Notes: generated by a model from the letters alone, not told the origin. Numbered from the stretch's first letter, positions 9,408 to 18,993 are shown. The stretch is DNA of 64,000 nt from Corynebacterium sp. (GCF_030152825.1 NZ_JASLIP010000037.1:1-64000), one strand, 5' to 3'. Program-made: numbers and translations.

Positions 9408-10148
9408 GTGGCCCACCCAGCGCATGCCCGATCTCGGTCACGCCAGCTACTTTTCCTGGCGTGCACCCTCCCCCTGCTCGCCACCGCGACCGCGTGCGGC
9501 TCAGGATCAGAAGAACCCACCGGCAAGAGTCCCGAGACCACCTCGAGCGCTCCACCCACGACGAGCAGCAGCGCGTCCCCCACCACCTCGACGAGCCACG
9601 CCACCCCCAAGCCCACCCTGGCCAGCGATACCGACCAAGCGGACGAGGGCACGCCGGAGCCGGCGACGTCGCCCCACAACGTTGCGCCACAACCCGACCG
9701 CAGCAACGGAGCGGCCACCACCCCGGGCACGCCGGCGGCGAGCGCGCCGGACTACAACTGCCGCAACCGCAGCGCCCCACCACTGAACAACACCACCATC
9801 CCCATGGCTGGCGGCGGCAGCTTCCACTACACGCTGAAGGCCAACCGCTATAACCCCTGCAAGACGCTGTCCTGGATCCACATCGCCGGCGAGCACGACG
9901 GGCCAAAGGAAGCAGTGCTGCTCTATCACAACGGCAACCCGGTGAACTCCCCACAACCGCGGCTGATCACCGCCGTCACCGGAATTCAGCGCCTTGGGGA
10001 TGACGCCGTCCAGGTCACCTACCGCACCGCGCAGGGTGCGACTGGCTCCGTCACGACCCGGGCGACCGGCAACGGCGTCCAAGAGGAATCCACCCTCCCA
10101 CCGAATGTGGACAGCAGTGCGCCTCGCCTGGCCGGGGCGCATAGCTAA
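9408..10148 (+). CDS. LppP/LprE-family lipoprotein
   Basis: Predicted lipoprotein of 246 residues. It starts at GTG with a strong AAAAGGAGG site. A positively charged n-region and hydrophobic core lead to ATATAC (a weak lipobox), followed by a Ser/Thr/Pro-rich linker to about residue 110. The C-terminal domain has the two cysteines (DYNCRN and NPCKTLSWI) typical of the mycobacterial LppP/LprE family. Function is unknown; these are surface lipoproteins of mycolic-acid bacteria. It is divergent from the membrane protein at 9213. Confidence 0.75.
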   Translation: MAHPAHARSRSRQLLFLACTLPLLATATACGSGSEEPTGKSPETTSSAPPTTSSSASPTTSTSHATPKPTLASDTDQADEGTPEPATSPHNVAPQPDRSNGAATTPGTPAASAPDYNCRNRSAPPLNNTTIPMAGGGSFHYTLKANRYNPCKTLSWIHIAGEHDGPKEAVLLYHNGNPVNSPQPRLITAVTGIQRLGDDAVQVTYRTAQGATGSVTTRATGNGVQEESTLPPNVDSSAPRLAGAHS

Positions 10149-10279
10149 GCTCAGCCACGGTAACCCCGGCCCGGCAGCGCAGTACTGGCCTCAGCGCCTC
10201 CCACGGCCGTCTGACACCGGGTGCTGACCGGCGTTTTAGGGTACTGTGTGCGTCCTTTCACTACACTGAATTCCTTTAT

Positions 10280-10303
10280 GCCGAAATCACTTAACGTTTC
10301 GGC
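10280..10303. repeat. Inverted repeat in leader of the BCCT gene
   Basis: GCCGAAA (10280-10286) and TTTCGGC (10297-10303) flank a 10-base loop, 27 bases before the GTG start and before the GAGGAAGG ribosome-binding site. It could be an operator or mRNA hairpin controlling the transporter. No T-run follows. Confidence 0.35.
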
Positions 10304-10329
10304 GAGCAAGTGTGAGGAAGGACCCCACC

Positions 10330-12505
10330 GTGTCAGACAACCCCCGCGGCCTGCCACCCGAACAGGCAGCCGCACAACGGCGTAAGGAAGAAGCCGCTGC
10401 CGGCGCGCAGCGGGCGGCCGAACGTGCCCACCAGGAACGCGCCCGGCGCCGCGAAACCCAAGCCGCGATGACCAGGTGATCCCGCACCGCCCTGGCGCAG
10501 GCCTCCAGCGGCGAGCGCTCCATCCACCCGGCGCTGATCCCAGGCATCGACGTCGAAAACACCGACGCGGAGTCCAAGACCAACAAGCCGGTCTTCGCCG
10601 TAGCGCTCACTGCCGCCATCGCCGTGCTGGCGTGGGCGATCATCGCACCCGAAAGCCTCGCCGAAACCGGCGGGGCCATGCGCGAGTGGGTCGTCGTCCA
10701 CTTCGGCTGGATGTTCACCGCGATCATGGTCTCCACACTTGTCTTCCTGCTGCTCGTGGGGCTCGGGCTGACAGGCAAGATTCGGCTCGGCCAGGATGAT
10801 TCCGAGCCCGAGTTCTCCACCTTCGCCTGGATCTCCATGCTCTTCACCGCGGGCCTGGGCATCGGTCTGATCTTCTATGGCCCGATGGAGCCACTGACCC
10901 ACTTCCTCAACCCGCCACCGTTCGCGGGTGTAGAAGGGGGCAGCCATGACGCTGTGTTCCCGGGACTGACCGCCGCAATCCTCCACCAGGCAATCATGCC
11001 GTGGGTGGTCTATGCGCTGGTGGGTGGCTCCCTGGCCTACGCAGCCTTCCGCCGTGGCCGCCTGCCACTGATCTCCTCGCTCTTCGAGCCGCTGATCACC
11101 GACCCGAATAACCGGGTCGCGGGAAAGATCATCGATATCTTCGCCGTCCTGGTCACCCTCTTCGGCACCGCGACCTCCCTGGGCATCGGCGCCCTGCAGA
11201 TCCGCACGGGCACCTCGATCATCACCGGCAAGCCCCTGGAGGGGCGACGGTGTGATGATGGCGATCATCTCCATCCTCACCGTGGTCTTCATTTTCTCCG
11301 CGACCTCGGGGGTCAAGCGCGGCATCCGCATCCTGTCGAATACGAGCATGGGTCTGGTCATCACCCTAGGCCTGTTCGTGCTCCTCACCGGCCCAACGCT
11401 ATTCATCTTCGATCTGCTGCCACCGCCCGTGCTGCAGCTGATCCAAAACTTCATCAACATGATGTCCGCCAACCCCTCCCAGGGCCCGGAGGAGAAGGAG
11501 TTCGTCACCGCCTACACCATGCTCTTCTGGGCCTGGTGGATCTCCTGGTCCCCGTTCGTGGGCATGTTCATCGCGAAGATCTCCAAGGGCCGCACGCTGC
11601 GCCAATTCGTCACCGTGGTGCTGCTCGTGCCGTCGGGGCTGTCCCTCGTTTGGTTCGTCGTCTTTGGCGGCACCACCATCTGGCACAGCCTCAACGGCGA
11701 CCCGATCGAGATCAAGGGCTCGGGCGAGAACGTCATGTTCGATCTCATCGACAAGCTGCCGTTCTCCGGTCTGGTCAACATCATCGCGCTGATCGCGATC
11801 ATCATCTTCTTCAACACGGCCGCGGACTCCGCAACGAACGTCATGGGTTCGATGTCCCAGAGCGGTCGCCCGGTCCCCTCCCTGCCTGTGCCGATCATCT
11901 GGGGCACCGCCCTGGGTTCAGTCGCCCTGTTCCTGCTTCTCGCCGGTGGCGACGATGCGCTCTCCGCGCTTCAGGCGATCATGGTTTCCTGTGCGCTACC
12001 GTTCGCGGTCATCCTCATCGGTGTGATGGTGACCTGGACGAAGGACCTGCACAATGACCCGGTGATGCTTCGTCGTCGTTTCGCCGTGGAGGCGATCCAC
12101 CGGGGCGTGCGCCGGGGCCTGGACGAGCACGATGGCCACTTCATTTTCGGCGCCACCCAGGTGCCGGCCGGCCAGGGTGCTGCCGAGGCAGTTGATGTGG
12201 AGGACGAGTCCTTCCACAAGTGGTACACCGATAACGCCTCGGAGGACTTCATGGTCCACCGGGCCGAGGAGAAGGCCAGTGAGCAGATCGAACGGGAGGC
12301 GTTCGAGAAGGCTGTCGCCGACGCTGAGGCCCGGGCTGAAGCAGAGGCGGAGATCGCCAACGACGCCCGTGCGATGGAGGACTACTGGACCGAATACGTG
12401 TCTGACTCCGGCGTGGAATCAGATTCGGAGGATGCCTCCCCGGACGATGCGGAGAGCGGCGATGCTCCGGAGGAAAAGGACGATAGTTCCCGCCCCCGCA
12501 AATAA
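10330..12505 (+). pseudogene. BCCT-family osmolyte transporter, disrupted twice
   Basis: Reading across two lesions gives a betaine/carnitine/choline transporter of about 724 residues with twelve hydrophobic segments, the family block MLFWAWWISWSPFVGMF, and charged cytoplasmic N- and C-terminal extensions that in BetP relatives sense osmotic state. Lesion 1 is an in-frame TGA at 10477-10479, before the first membrane helix. Lesion 2 is one extra base in the GGGG run at 11241-11244: with three Gs the frame reads on from LEGD into VMMAIISILTV. The rest is well conserved, so decay is recent or the lesions are sequence errors. As written, no intact transporter can be made. Confidence 0.88.
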
Positions 12506-12512
12506 AGAAAGA

Positions 12513-12536
12513 CCCAGGCTATACGGCCTGGGCCTT
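12513..12536 (+). terminator. Rho-independent terminator
   Basis: CCCAGGC (12513-12519) pairs with GCCTGGG (12526-12532) across a 6-base loop and is followed by CCTTTT. It lies just after the BCCT stop and just before the oppositely oriented tRNA-Asn. Confidence 0.8.
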
Positions 12537-12539
12537 TTG

Positions 12540-12611
12540 CTCCCCCAGCTGGATTCGAACCAGCAACCACTCGATTAACAGTCGAGTGCTCTGCCATTGA
12601 GCTATGGGGGA
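12540..12611 (-). tRNA. tRNA-Asn (GTT), copy 1
   Basis: A full cloverleaf is readable on the minus strand: acceptor stem TCCCCCA/TGGGGGA, D-arm starting AGCTCAATGG, anticodon loop CTGTTAA in stem CTCGA/TCGAG (anticodon GTT), and a T-arm with GGTTCGAATCC. The discriminator is G. CCA is not encoded. An identical copy lies at 13506-13577. Confidence 0.95.
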
Positions 12612-12794
12612 ATGCTCAGGAGGAAGCTTACTAAGGCTTACCCTGTCCACCAAATCTTGGCACTCCTATACCGCAGGTCAGCGAAGCCTGCATCGCAAGA
12701 GAAAAGCTGACCGCAGGCCTTCTGTATGCGCGTCCAGTGGAGAGTCACACTGGACGAAGCCAAGTTCTTGACCTCACCCAGCTCTCCGAGGGCG

Positions 12795-13269
12795 TCAGGC
12801 TGTCACGCGATCCACCCAGTGTAGGAAGGCTTTAAACCAGGATTCGAAGGCCTCCTCCGGCACCTTCCGTTCATCAAACGCGTTAACTGGAGCCTCCAAC
12901 TGAGCCGCTTTCCTTACACCCCCGTAGAAGAATAACGGCTTTGTCGTGGGCGCTGCCGCATGTAGTTCCTGCGCCCAGCATGCGCACGCTTTCCTTACGG
13001 CCGGTGGACGGAAGCGACTTTTTGCACGCTTAACAAAGAATTATGATACTCGTTCCAAAGCTTCTTCAGCAACCCAGCAGTAGTCCTCCCCTAAGCTCAC
13101 CTTCCAATGGCGTTGATGATGTGACTTCGAATCGGGCCAGAGGCCTACAATTTGCTGATGCGAACCGACAGCTAAGTACCTTCCTCGATTGAGATGTTCC
13201 CGCCAAATCCACAAGTCAGCGAGCGACCGCTCTCCCCCCAGGCCACCAAATATCCCCTTCGACTTTCAT
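12795..13269 (-). pseudogene. Decayed protein-coding frame, family not recognised
   Basis: Minus-strand reading gives a protein-like product of about 158 residues if two lesions are bridged. It starts at an ATG at 13269 (MKVEGDIWWPGG), needs one base removed from the C6 run at 13234-13239 to continue into ERSLADLWIWREHLNRGRY, then runs open to a TAA at 13041-13043 (after WVAEEALERVS), and continues in the same frame through FFVKRAKSRF, PLFFYGGVRKA and FESWFKAFLHWVDRVTA to a TGA at 12795. The Trp-rich, even composition is unlike random frames. Function is unknown. Confidence 0.55.
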
Positions 13270-13470
13270 CCCCCGACGTGCATACTGATACGGATTTCTG
13301 AGGTAAATTCTCGGTGTTCGCTCACCGACGAAATTCAAATAGTCGAGAACGTACCCCATATCTTCCCGTAGCTGGTGCATGAAACTGATCCTAACAAGCA
13401 GTTTTCAACGTCGAAGGATCTTCGATTTTTCCAGCAGAATCCGCCACACGGTGAGGCTTTAGAAACAGAA
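13270..13470. other. Gene-poor, A+T-richer intergenic DNA
   Basis: This stretch upstream of the decayed frame has no open frame with protein-like composition on either strand. Together with 12612-13269 it is visibly richer in A and T than the surrounding coding DNA. I see no integrase, transposase or terminal repeat. Confidence 0.5.
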
Positions 13471-13496
13471 AACCCAGGGCTTGCGAACCCTGGGTT
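13471..13496 (-). terminator. Terminator after tRNA-Asn copy 2
   Basis: AACCCAGGG (13471-13479) pairs with CCCTGGGTT (13488-13496), flanked by A-run and T-run, so it works in both directions. It lies immediately downstream of the second, minus-strand tRNA-Asn. The same CCCAGG core occurs in the terminator at 12513. Confidence 0.75.
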
Positions 13497-13505
13497 TTGG
13501 TGCGG

Positions 13506-13577
13506 CTCCCCCAGCTGGATTCGAACCAGCAACCACTCGATTAACAGTCGAGTGCTCTGCCATTGAGCTATGGGGGA
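13506..13577 (-). tRNA. tRNA-Asn (GTT), copy 2
   Basis: Identical to the tRNA at 12540-12611, with the same stems, GTT anticodon and discriminator G. Identity extends a couple of bases beyond the gene on each side (about 75 bases: 12539-12613 and 13505-13579), after which the flanks differ. Confidence 0.95.
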
Positions 13578-13695
13578 ATATGCCATCTTGGCAACGAATA
13601 GACACTCTACCCAGCAAGCCCATAAGCGCCAAATCAGCAGGTCAGAAGCACAATATCGGCTTTAAGGGCACGGTGTGGTTCAATGACCTGGTGGC

Positions 13696-13769
13696 GGGAC
13701 TATAGCTCAGTCGGTTAGAGCCGCGAACTCATAATTCGCTGGTCGCGGGTTCGAGCCCCGCTAGTCCCA
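13696..13769 (+). tRNA. tRNA with CAT anticodon (elongator Met or Ile2)
   Basis: 74-base cloverleaf: acceptor GGGACTA/TAGTCCC, D-arm AGCTCAGTCGGTTAGAGC, anticodon stem GCGAA/TTCGC with loop CTCATAA, T-arm GCGGGTTCGAGCCCCGC, discriminator A. The acceptor lacks the initiator mismatch, so it is not initiator tRNA. The GGGAxTATAGCTC start resembles tRNA-Ile2, whose CAT is modified to read AUA, but elongator Met cannot be excluded by eye. Confidence 0.9.
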
Positions 13770-13781
13770 CAAAGATCATTC

Positions 13782-13801
13782 GACGCCGTTGAAACGGCGT
13801 C
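13782..13801. terminator. Hairpin after tRNA-CAT
   Basis: GACGCCGTT (13782-13790) pairs with AACGGCGTC (13793-13801). No T-run follows. It may help end tRNA transcription or serve as a 3'-processing boundary before the larger hairpin at 13805. Confidence 0.45.
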
Positions 13802-13804
13802 TCC

Positions 13805-13851
13805 CCCGGCGGGGCTGGGTCCAGGAACGAGACCCTACCCGCCGGGATTTT
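13805..13851. terminator. Large terminator between convergent tRNA and csoR
   Basis: CCCGGCGGG (13805-13813) pairs with CCCGCCGGG (13838-13846), and inside it GGGTC (13817-13821) pairs with GACCC (13831-13835). ATTTT follows on the plus strand. It separates the convergent tRNA-CAT and csoR genes and probably acts for both. Confidence 0.65.
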
Positions 13852-13878
13852 CGCATCCTTCACCCCGGCCTTAGGCGG

Positions 13879-14250
13879 CTAGCGGGTGAAGCGCGCGATC
13901 GCCTGGGAGACCTCCGCCAGCTTCTCCTCCACCGCCTCGTCCGAGGTGCGGGCGGCCTGCACCACGCAGTGGGCCATGTGCTCCTCCAGCAGCACCAGCC
14001 CCACCCCCTTCAGCGCGGACTGCAGTGCTGCGATCTGGGTGAGCACATCGATGCAGTACTCCTCCTCGGCGACCATCCGCTGCACACCGCGTACCTGGCC
14101 TTCGATGCGCTTCAGCCGCGCGATTACCTTGGCCCGGTCGCCATCGCCGCTCAGTGGCTTCTCGCTGTGATCGACCTTGCCGTTGGCCACAGGCCCGCTG
14201 TGCTGCGGCGCGTGGCAGTCGTTTGCGCTTGCCGCCTTCGAATTTTTCAC
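13879..14250 (-). CDS. csoR: Copper-sensing repressor CsoR
   Basis: DUF156/CsoR-family repressor of 123 residues, an all-helical tetramer that leaves DNA when it binds Cu(I). The ligand set Cys66-His91-Cys95 has the CsoR spacing (25 then 4), within EYCIDVLTQ and LLEEHMAHC. I chose the GTG at 14250, 4 bases after the copA stop and behind GAGGAGA; the longer frame would run inside copA. A His/Cys-bearing N-terminal tail (CHAPQH) may add a metal contact. It is encoded last in a copA-csoR unit, so copper should induce both. Confidence 0.9.
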   Translation of the reverse strand: MKNSKAASANDCHAPQHSGPVANGKVDHSEKPLSGDGDRAKVIARLKRIEGQVRGVQRMVAEEEYCIDVLTQIAALQSALKGVGLVLLEEHMAHCVVQAARTSDEAVEEKLAEVSQAIARFTR

Positions 14251-14254
14251 GCGC

Positions 14255-16681
14255 TTAGTTCTCCTCGACCTCGGGCTGGATGGACTTGAAACCACGCAGC
14301 CGCAGACTGTTCGAGACCACGAACACACTGGACAGCGCCATGGCCGCACCCGCCAGCATCGGATTCAGCAAGCCGAAGGCTGCCAGCGGGATCGCCGCGA
14401 CGTTGTAGGCGAAGGCCCAGAACAGGTTCATCTTGATGGTGCGCAGGGTCTTGCGCGACAGGCGGATGGAGTCCACCACCGCGCTCATCTCGGCGCGCAC
14501 GAGCGTGATGTCTGCAGCCTCGATGGCCACGTCCGTCCCCGTGCCCATGGCGATACCGAGGTCCGCCTGGGCCAGCGCGGCGGCATCGTTGACGCCGTCA
14601 CCAACCATCGCCACGCGCTTGCCCGTGGCCTGCAGATCCTTGACCGCGGTGACCTTATCGGCGGGCATCACGCCCGCCCGCACGTTGTCGGGGTTAATCC
14701 CCACGACGTCGGCGACCTCACGTGCGACCTGCTCGTTGTCACCGGTGACCAGCATCGGTTCCAGACCGAGCTCCTTGAGCTGTGCGATGGCCTCCGCACT
14801 GTCCGGTTTCACCGCGTCCTCGACGGCGATCGCACCAGCCAGCTGGCCGTCGACGAGCACCGGAACCACGGTGCCGCCCAGCCCGCTGCGCTCGACGGTC
14901 TCGGAGCCAACGGTGGTGCCGTCGGCGGTCTCGAAACCGCGGCCGACCTGGACGGTCACGCCGGCAACGGTGGCAGTCACGCCGCGCCCTGGGACGGACT
15001 CGAAGTCCTTCGCTTCGGGCAGCTCGCCGCCGGACTCCGTGCGGGCACGCTCGGCGATCGCCTGGGCGATCGGGTGCTCGGAGTGATTCTCCACCGCACC
15101 CGCGATACGCCACAGGTCCGCCTCACTGATCCCGACCTTGCCGGAGCCGTCCTCGATCGAGTTCGCAGCCGGCGCGCGCCAGGCCTGGGTGGCCGTCATC
15201 TCGCCGGTGGTGATGGTGCCGGTTTTATCCAGGATGATGGCGTCCACGCCACGGGTCTGCTCCAGGGTCTCCGGCCCGCGGATGAGCACGCCCATCGCGG
15301 CACCCCGGCCCGTACCGACCAGCAGCGCGGTCGGGGTTGCAAGCCCCAGCGCGCACGGGCAGGCGATGATCAGCACCGCCACGGCCGAGGCCATCGCAGC
15401 ACCCGCATCCCCCGTGATCAGCAGCCATGCCAACAGCGTGATGACCGCCAGGGCGATGACCACCGGGACGAACACCGCGGACACGCGGTCTGCGAGCCGC
15501 TGCACATCGGCCTTGCCGGACTGTGCCTGCTCCACCAGCTTGGCCATCTGCGCCAGCTGAGTATCGGAGCCCACGCGGGTGGCCTCCACGATCAACCGGC
15601 CCGACGCGTTCACGGTCGCACCCGTCACCACATCGCCCGGGGCGACCTCCACCGGCACGGATTCGCCGGTCAGCATGGATTCATCCACTGCGGAGCTGCC
15701 CGCGATCACGCGCCCGTCCGTGGCGATCTTCTCGCCCGGGCGCACCACAAAGTACATGCCCTCAGCCAGCTGGCCGATCGGGATGCGACGCGCGTTGCCA
15801 CCCTGGGCGTCGTCAACGACGGCGACGTCCTTCGCCCCCAGCTCACCCAATGCACGCAGCGCCTCGCCAGCGCGGTGCTTCGCGCGCTTCTCGTAATAGC
15901 GCCCGGCCAGGACGAACATGATCACGCCCGCGGCGACCTCGAGGTAGATATCCCCCATCGGGTCGCTGTGAGTATTGAACAGGCTCCAGGTGTGGCTCAT
16001 CCCCGGCTCGCCGGCGCTGCCGAAGAATAGTGCGACCAGCGACCACAGGAAGGCCGCCCCGGTTCCCACGGTGATCAGGGTGTCCATCGTCACCGCGCCG
16101 TGCTTGATGTTCAGCCAGGTCGCGCGGTGGAACGGGTAGCCGCCCCACACGATCACGGGCGCAGCCAGCGTCAGCGACAGCCACTGCCAGTTCGTGAACT
16201 GCAGGTTCGGAATCATGGCCAGCACGATCACCGGGATCGCGAGCCACAGGGAGCCGATCAGACGGTTGCGAAGGCCCTCCAGCTCACGCTCTGCCGCTTG
16301 CTCCGCCGGGGTTTGGGACGTCGGTTCGGCCTCTGGCCGAGGTGCGCCCGCCACCCCTTGTTCGCCGGCCCCGCCCTGCGGGTTACCGACTGCGGCCTGG
16401 GAAGGCAGCGGCTGGGAGAGCTGGGCCCCGTAGCCCATGCCCGAGATAATCTCCCGAATCTGCTCATCCGTCACCGCCTCGGCGGCGCCGTCCTGCTCGA
16501 CGTGCGCCTTCTCCGTGGCGTAGTTGACGGAAGCCGTTACCCCGTCCAGCTTGTTGAGTTTGCGCTCGATTCGGTTCGCGCAGGAGGCGCAGGTCATTCC
16601 GGTGATCTTGTAGTCCAGGTCGAGAACTGGCTGGGCCGCCGCGGCCGCTGAGCGATCCTGGTGTTCTGGCACGTTGACCAT
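14255..16681 (-). CDS. copA: Copper-exporting P1B-type ATPase
   Basis: Cu(I) efflux ATPase of 808 residues. An N-terminal heavy-metal domain carries GMTCASC (Cys31, Cys34). An Ala/Pro/Gln-rich linker (about 95-135) precedes the membrane helices. The actuator motif TGES, the transport-site motif CPC in the sixth helix (IIACPCALG), the phosphorylation site DKTGTIT, the P1B motif SEHPIAQAI and GDGVND are all present. CPC plus linked csoR supports Cu(I) specificity. The ATG at 16681 sits behind GGAAAGGGG; an earlier in-frame start would place the CsoR operator inside the gene. Confidence 0.93.
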   Translation of the reverse strand: MVNVPEHQDRSAAAAAQPVLDLDYKITGMTCASCANRIERKLNKLDGVTASVNYATEKAHVEQDGAAEAVTDEQIREIISGMGYGAQLSQPLPSQAAVGNPQGGAGEQGVAGAPRPEAEPTSQTPAEQAAERELEGLRNRLIGSLWLAIPVIVLAMIPNLQFTNWQWLSLTLAAPVIVWGGYPFHRATWLNIKHGAVTMDTLITVGTGAAFLWSLVALFFGSAGEPGMSHTWSLFNTHSDPMGDIYLEVAAGVIMFVLAGRYYEKRAKHRAGEALRALGELGAKDVAVVDDAQGGNARRIPIGQLAEGMYFVVRPGEKIATDGRVIAGSSAVDESMLTGESVPVEVAPGDVVTGATVNASGRLIVEATRVGSDTQLAQMAKLVEQAQSGKADVQRLADRVSAVFVPVVIALAVITLLAWLLITGDAGAAMASAVAVLIIACPCALGLATPTALLVGTGRGAAMGVLIRGPETLEQTRGVDAIILDKTGTITTGEMTATQAWRAPAANSIEDGSGKVGISEADLWRIAGAVENHSEHPIAQAIAERARTESGGELPEAKDFESVPGRGVTATVAGVTVQVGRGFETADGTTVGSETVERSGLGGTVVPVLVDGQLAGAIAVEDAVKPDSAEAIAQLKELGLEPMLVTGDNEQVAREVADVVGINPDNVRAGVMPADKVTAVKDLQATGKRVAMVGDGVNDAAALAQADLGIAMGTGTDVAIEAADITLVRAEMSAVVDSIRLSRKTLRTIKMNLFWAFAYNVAAIPLAAFGLLNPMLAGAAMALSSVFVVSNSLRLRGFKSIQPEVEEN

Positions 16682-16702
16682 CCCCTTTCCACCACCGACC
16701 CT

Positions 16703-16719
16703 ATACCCCCTGGGGGTAT
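16703..16719. promoter_or_regulatory. CsoR operator upstream of copA
   Basis: ATACCCCCTGGGGGTAT is a perfect palindrome of 8-base arms around one base, 21 bases upstream of the copA ATG. It fits the GC-core, TA-flanked pattern of CsoR operators in other bacteria. With csoR in the same transcript this implies copper-derepressed autoregulation. Confidence 0.8.
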
Positions 16720-16776
16720 GTGGCAAGGGTTCCCCAGCGGTAGAGAACCGCGAAGAAGGGCGCACCTTAAGACAAG

Positions 16777-16807
16777 AAAAAGGGCCGTGGGAAAACTCCC
16801 ACAACCC
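16777..16807 (-). terminator. Terminator after the MBL hydrolase
   Basis: On the minus strand GTGGGA and TCCCAC (16797-16802 with 16787-16792) form the stem, extended by GGG/CCC across a small internal loop, and TTTTTCTT follows. It ends the mscR-MBL unit 37 bases past the stop. Confidence 0.8.
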
Positions 16808-16843
16808 CTTCGACCGAGGCCCATTAGGCCCCAATTCAGCGCA

Positions 16844-17527
16844 CTAGTAGCCGCGCTTAATCCACTCGTCCAGGTGTGGGGCCTCGTCCCCGATAGTGGT
16901 GGAATCGCCGTGGCCGGTGAGCACCTTCGTCTCCGCCGGTAGCGTCAGCAGCTTCGTCTTGATCGACTCGATGATCGTATCGAAGTCCGAGAAGGAACGT
17001 CCCGTCGCCCCAGGACCACCGTTGAACAGGGTGTCGCCGGAGAACAGCACGTCCGCAGCCGGCACGTAGAACACGCAGCAGCCCGGCGAGTGGCCCGGGG
17101 TGTTCATCGTCTTCAGCTCCACGCCACCGACCTCGAAGACGTCGCCGTCAGCCAGTTCCTTCGGCTCCAGGTCCGGGTAGCTCTGGTCCCAGAGCACTCG
17201 GTCCGCCGGGTGGACGTAGATGTCCGCGCCGAAAATCTGGGAAAGCTCCGGCGCCACGGTGATGTGGTCATTGTGCGCGTGGGTGCACAGGATGGCCTTG
17301 ACCTCGCGGCCGTCGACGGCCTCCTGGATCGGGTCCAGCTCGTGGGCGGCGTCGATAATGTAGCACTCCTTATCATCGCCGATGACCCAGATGTTGTTCT
17401 CCACGTCCCACTCGCCGCCATCCAGGGCGAAGGTGCCGTTGGTGATCACCCGGGTGATCCGCAGATTCTCGCCCGCGTCAGAGAGCTGTCCTGGGGAAAT
17501 GATGTCCGTGATCGCGTTATCGCTCAT
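16844..17527 (-). CDS. MBL-fold hydrolase, mycothiol-pathway partner
   Basis: Metallo-beta-lactamase-fold hydrolase of 227 residues, glyoxalase-II-like. The metal motif THAHNDH (HxHxDH) is present, with later ligands in TPGHSPG and SGDTLF. It lies 70 bases downstream of mscR, and the same pairing occurs in Mycobacterium and Corynebacterium. From this context it probably hydrolyses an S-acyl (formyl) mycothiol made by MscR or detoxifies related adducts; this is inference. The ATG at 17527 has a GGAGAA site. Confidence 0.83.
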   Translation of the reverse strand: MSDNAITDIISPGQLSDAGENLRITRVITNGTFALDGGEWDVENNIWVIGDDKECYIIDAAHELDPIQEAVDGREVKAILCTHAHNDHITVAPELSQIFGADIYVHPADRVLWDQSYPDLEPKELADGDVFEVGGVELKTMNTPGHSPGCCVFYVPAADVLFSGDTLFNGGPGATGRSFSDFDTIIESIKTKLLTLPAETKVLTGHGDSTTIGDEAPHLDEWIKRGY

Positions 17528-17597
17528 GATTCTTCTCCTTCATTGGGATGCCAGTACCCCGGCAACAAGCGCTGCGCGCCCCGCAGCAAGGGGGTTT

Positions 17598-18698
17598 TTA
17601 AGAAAACTCCACCACGGAGCGCATGACCTCGCCGCCGCGCATCTTCTCGAAGGCGGCCTCCACGTCCGCGATGCCGATGCGCTCGTCGACGAAGCGGTCG
17701 AGCGGGAAACGGCCCTGGCGGTAGAGGTCGATATACGTCGGGAAGTCCCGTTCCGGTAGGCAGTCGCCGTACCAGCTGGACTTGAGCGCACCGCCTCGGG
17801 AGAACACGTCCAGGAACGGCAGCTCCAGCGTCATCTCCGGGGTCGGCACGCCCACCAGCACCGCGCGGCCGGCGAGGTCGCGAATGTAGAAGGCCTGCTT
17901 GAAGGTCTCCGGGATTCCCACCGCGTCCACGGCGACGTCCACGCCGAAGCCGCCGGTGAGCTCCTGCACCTTCTCCACCAGCTCGTCGGTGGTGAGCCCG
18001 CGGGAGTTGATGGTGTGGGTCGCGCCGAACTCTTCCTTCGCGCGCTTGAGCTTGTCCTCGGAGATGTCGATCGCGATGATCGTGCTGGCTCCCGCGACCT
18101 CGGCACCGGCGACGGCGGCCATGCCCACGCCACCCAGGCCGATGACGGCGATGGACTCACCGCGCTGGATCTCGCCGGTATTCACCGCAGCGCCCAGGCC
18201 GGCCATGACTCCACAGCCCATCAGACCCGCTGCCGCCGGGTCCGCCTCCGGGTCCACCTTCGTGCACTGGCGCTCGTGGACCAGGGTCTTCTCGGCGAAG
18301 GCACCGATGCCCAGGGCGGGCTCCAGCTCGGTGCCGTCGGTGAGAGTCATCTTCTTCGAGGCGTTAAAGGTGTCGAAGCAGTACTGTGGCTGGCCCTTCT
18401 TGCAGGCGCGGCACTCGCCGCACACCGCGCGCCAGTTCAGGACCACGTAATCGCCGACGGCGACGTGGGTGACGTCCTCACCGACCTCCGAGACCACGCC
18501 CGCGGCCTCGTGGCCCAGCAGGAAGGGGTAATCGTCCGTAATGCCACCATCGCGGTATGCGAGGTCGGTGTGGCACACGCCGCAGGCCTGCACCTGCACA
18601 ACCACATCATTCGCGCCCGGGGCGGGGATCTGAATATCCACCAGCTCCACCGGGTCGCCCTTGCCGCGCGAGACCACTGCCTTAACGCTCTGTGTCAT
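17598..18698 (-). CDS. mscR: S-(hydroxymethyl)mycothiol dehydrogenase
   Basis: Zinc-dependent medium-chain dehydrogenase of 366 residues that oxidises the formaldehyde-mycothiol adduct and can reduce S-nitrosomycothiol. Catalytic zinc ligands are in CGVCHTDL and LGHEAAG, the structural-zinc lobe is [15 protein letters not shown], and the NAD fold has [13 protein letters not shown]. The full length matches MscR/FadH. AGGAGG precedes the ATG. Pairing with the MBL hydrolase supports the mycothiol assignment over a general alcohol dehydrogenase. Confidence 0.88.
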   Translation of the reverse strand: MTQSVKAVVSRGKGDPVELVDIQIPAPGANDVVVQVQACGVCHTDLAYRDGGITDDYPFLLGHEAAGVVSEVGEDVTHVAVGDYVVLNWRAVCGECRACKKGQPQYCFDTFNASKKMTLTDGTELEPALGIGAFAEKTLVHERQCTKVDPEADPAAAGLMGCGVMAGLGAAVNTGEIQRGESIAVIGLGGVGMAAVAGAEVAGASTIIAIDISEDKLKRAKEEFGATHTINSRGLTTDELVEKVQELTGGFGVDVAVDAVGIPETFKQAFYIRDLAGRAVLVGVPTPEMTLELPFLDVFSRGGALKSSWYGDCLPERDFPTYIDLYRQGRFPLDRFVDERIGIADVEAAFEKMRGGEVMRSVVEFS

Positions 18699-18993
18699 GC
18701 TTTCCTCCTGCTGTATCTAAATTTCTGGCGCCGCCGCTGCCACATTCCGTCATTTTTAGGACGTCAACCCCGGCAGCGTGGCGCTGACTTGCACTTTCCA
18801 TCGTGGCATAACTTCCCACCGCGCGCCCCGCGGCGTACTTGCCGGTAGCATCTAAGCCCCTCGCGCTCAGGCGAAGCTGATTCCCGTGGCGGGGTTATGA
18901 CGTAGACTGGGCTTTTAAAGCTCCACCGCAGCCGACGAACATCCGGGCAAGCGGTGGCCGAGTGCACACCACGTTTGGGAGGGCTTGAACTTC

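Noticed and set aside
10624..12057. 477-codon frame as an intact gene
   Set aside because: Only its first 200 residues are BCCT-like; after the GGGG frameshift the translation becomes His/Arg-rich nonsense, while the true sequence continues in the +1 frame.
14177..16030. 617-codon open frame antisense to copA
   Set aside because: Shadow frame of copA: His/Arg/Gly-rich, no family features, no ribosome-binding site.
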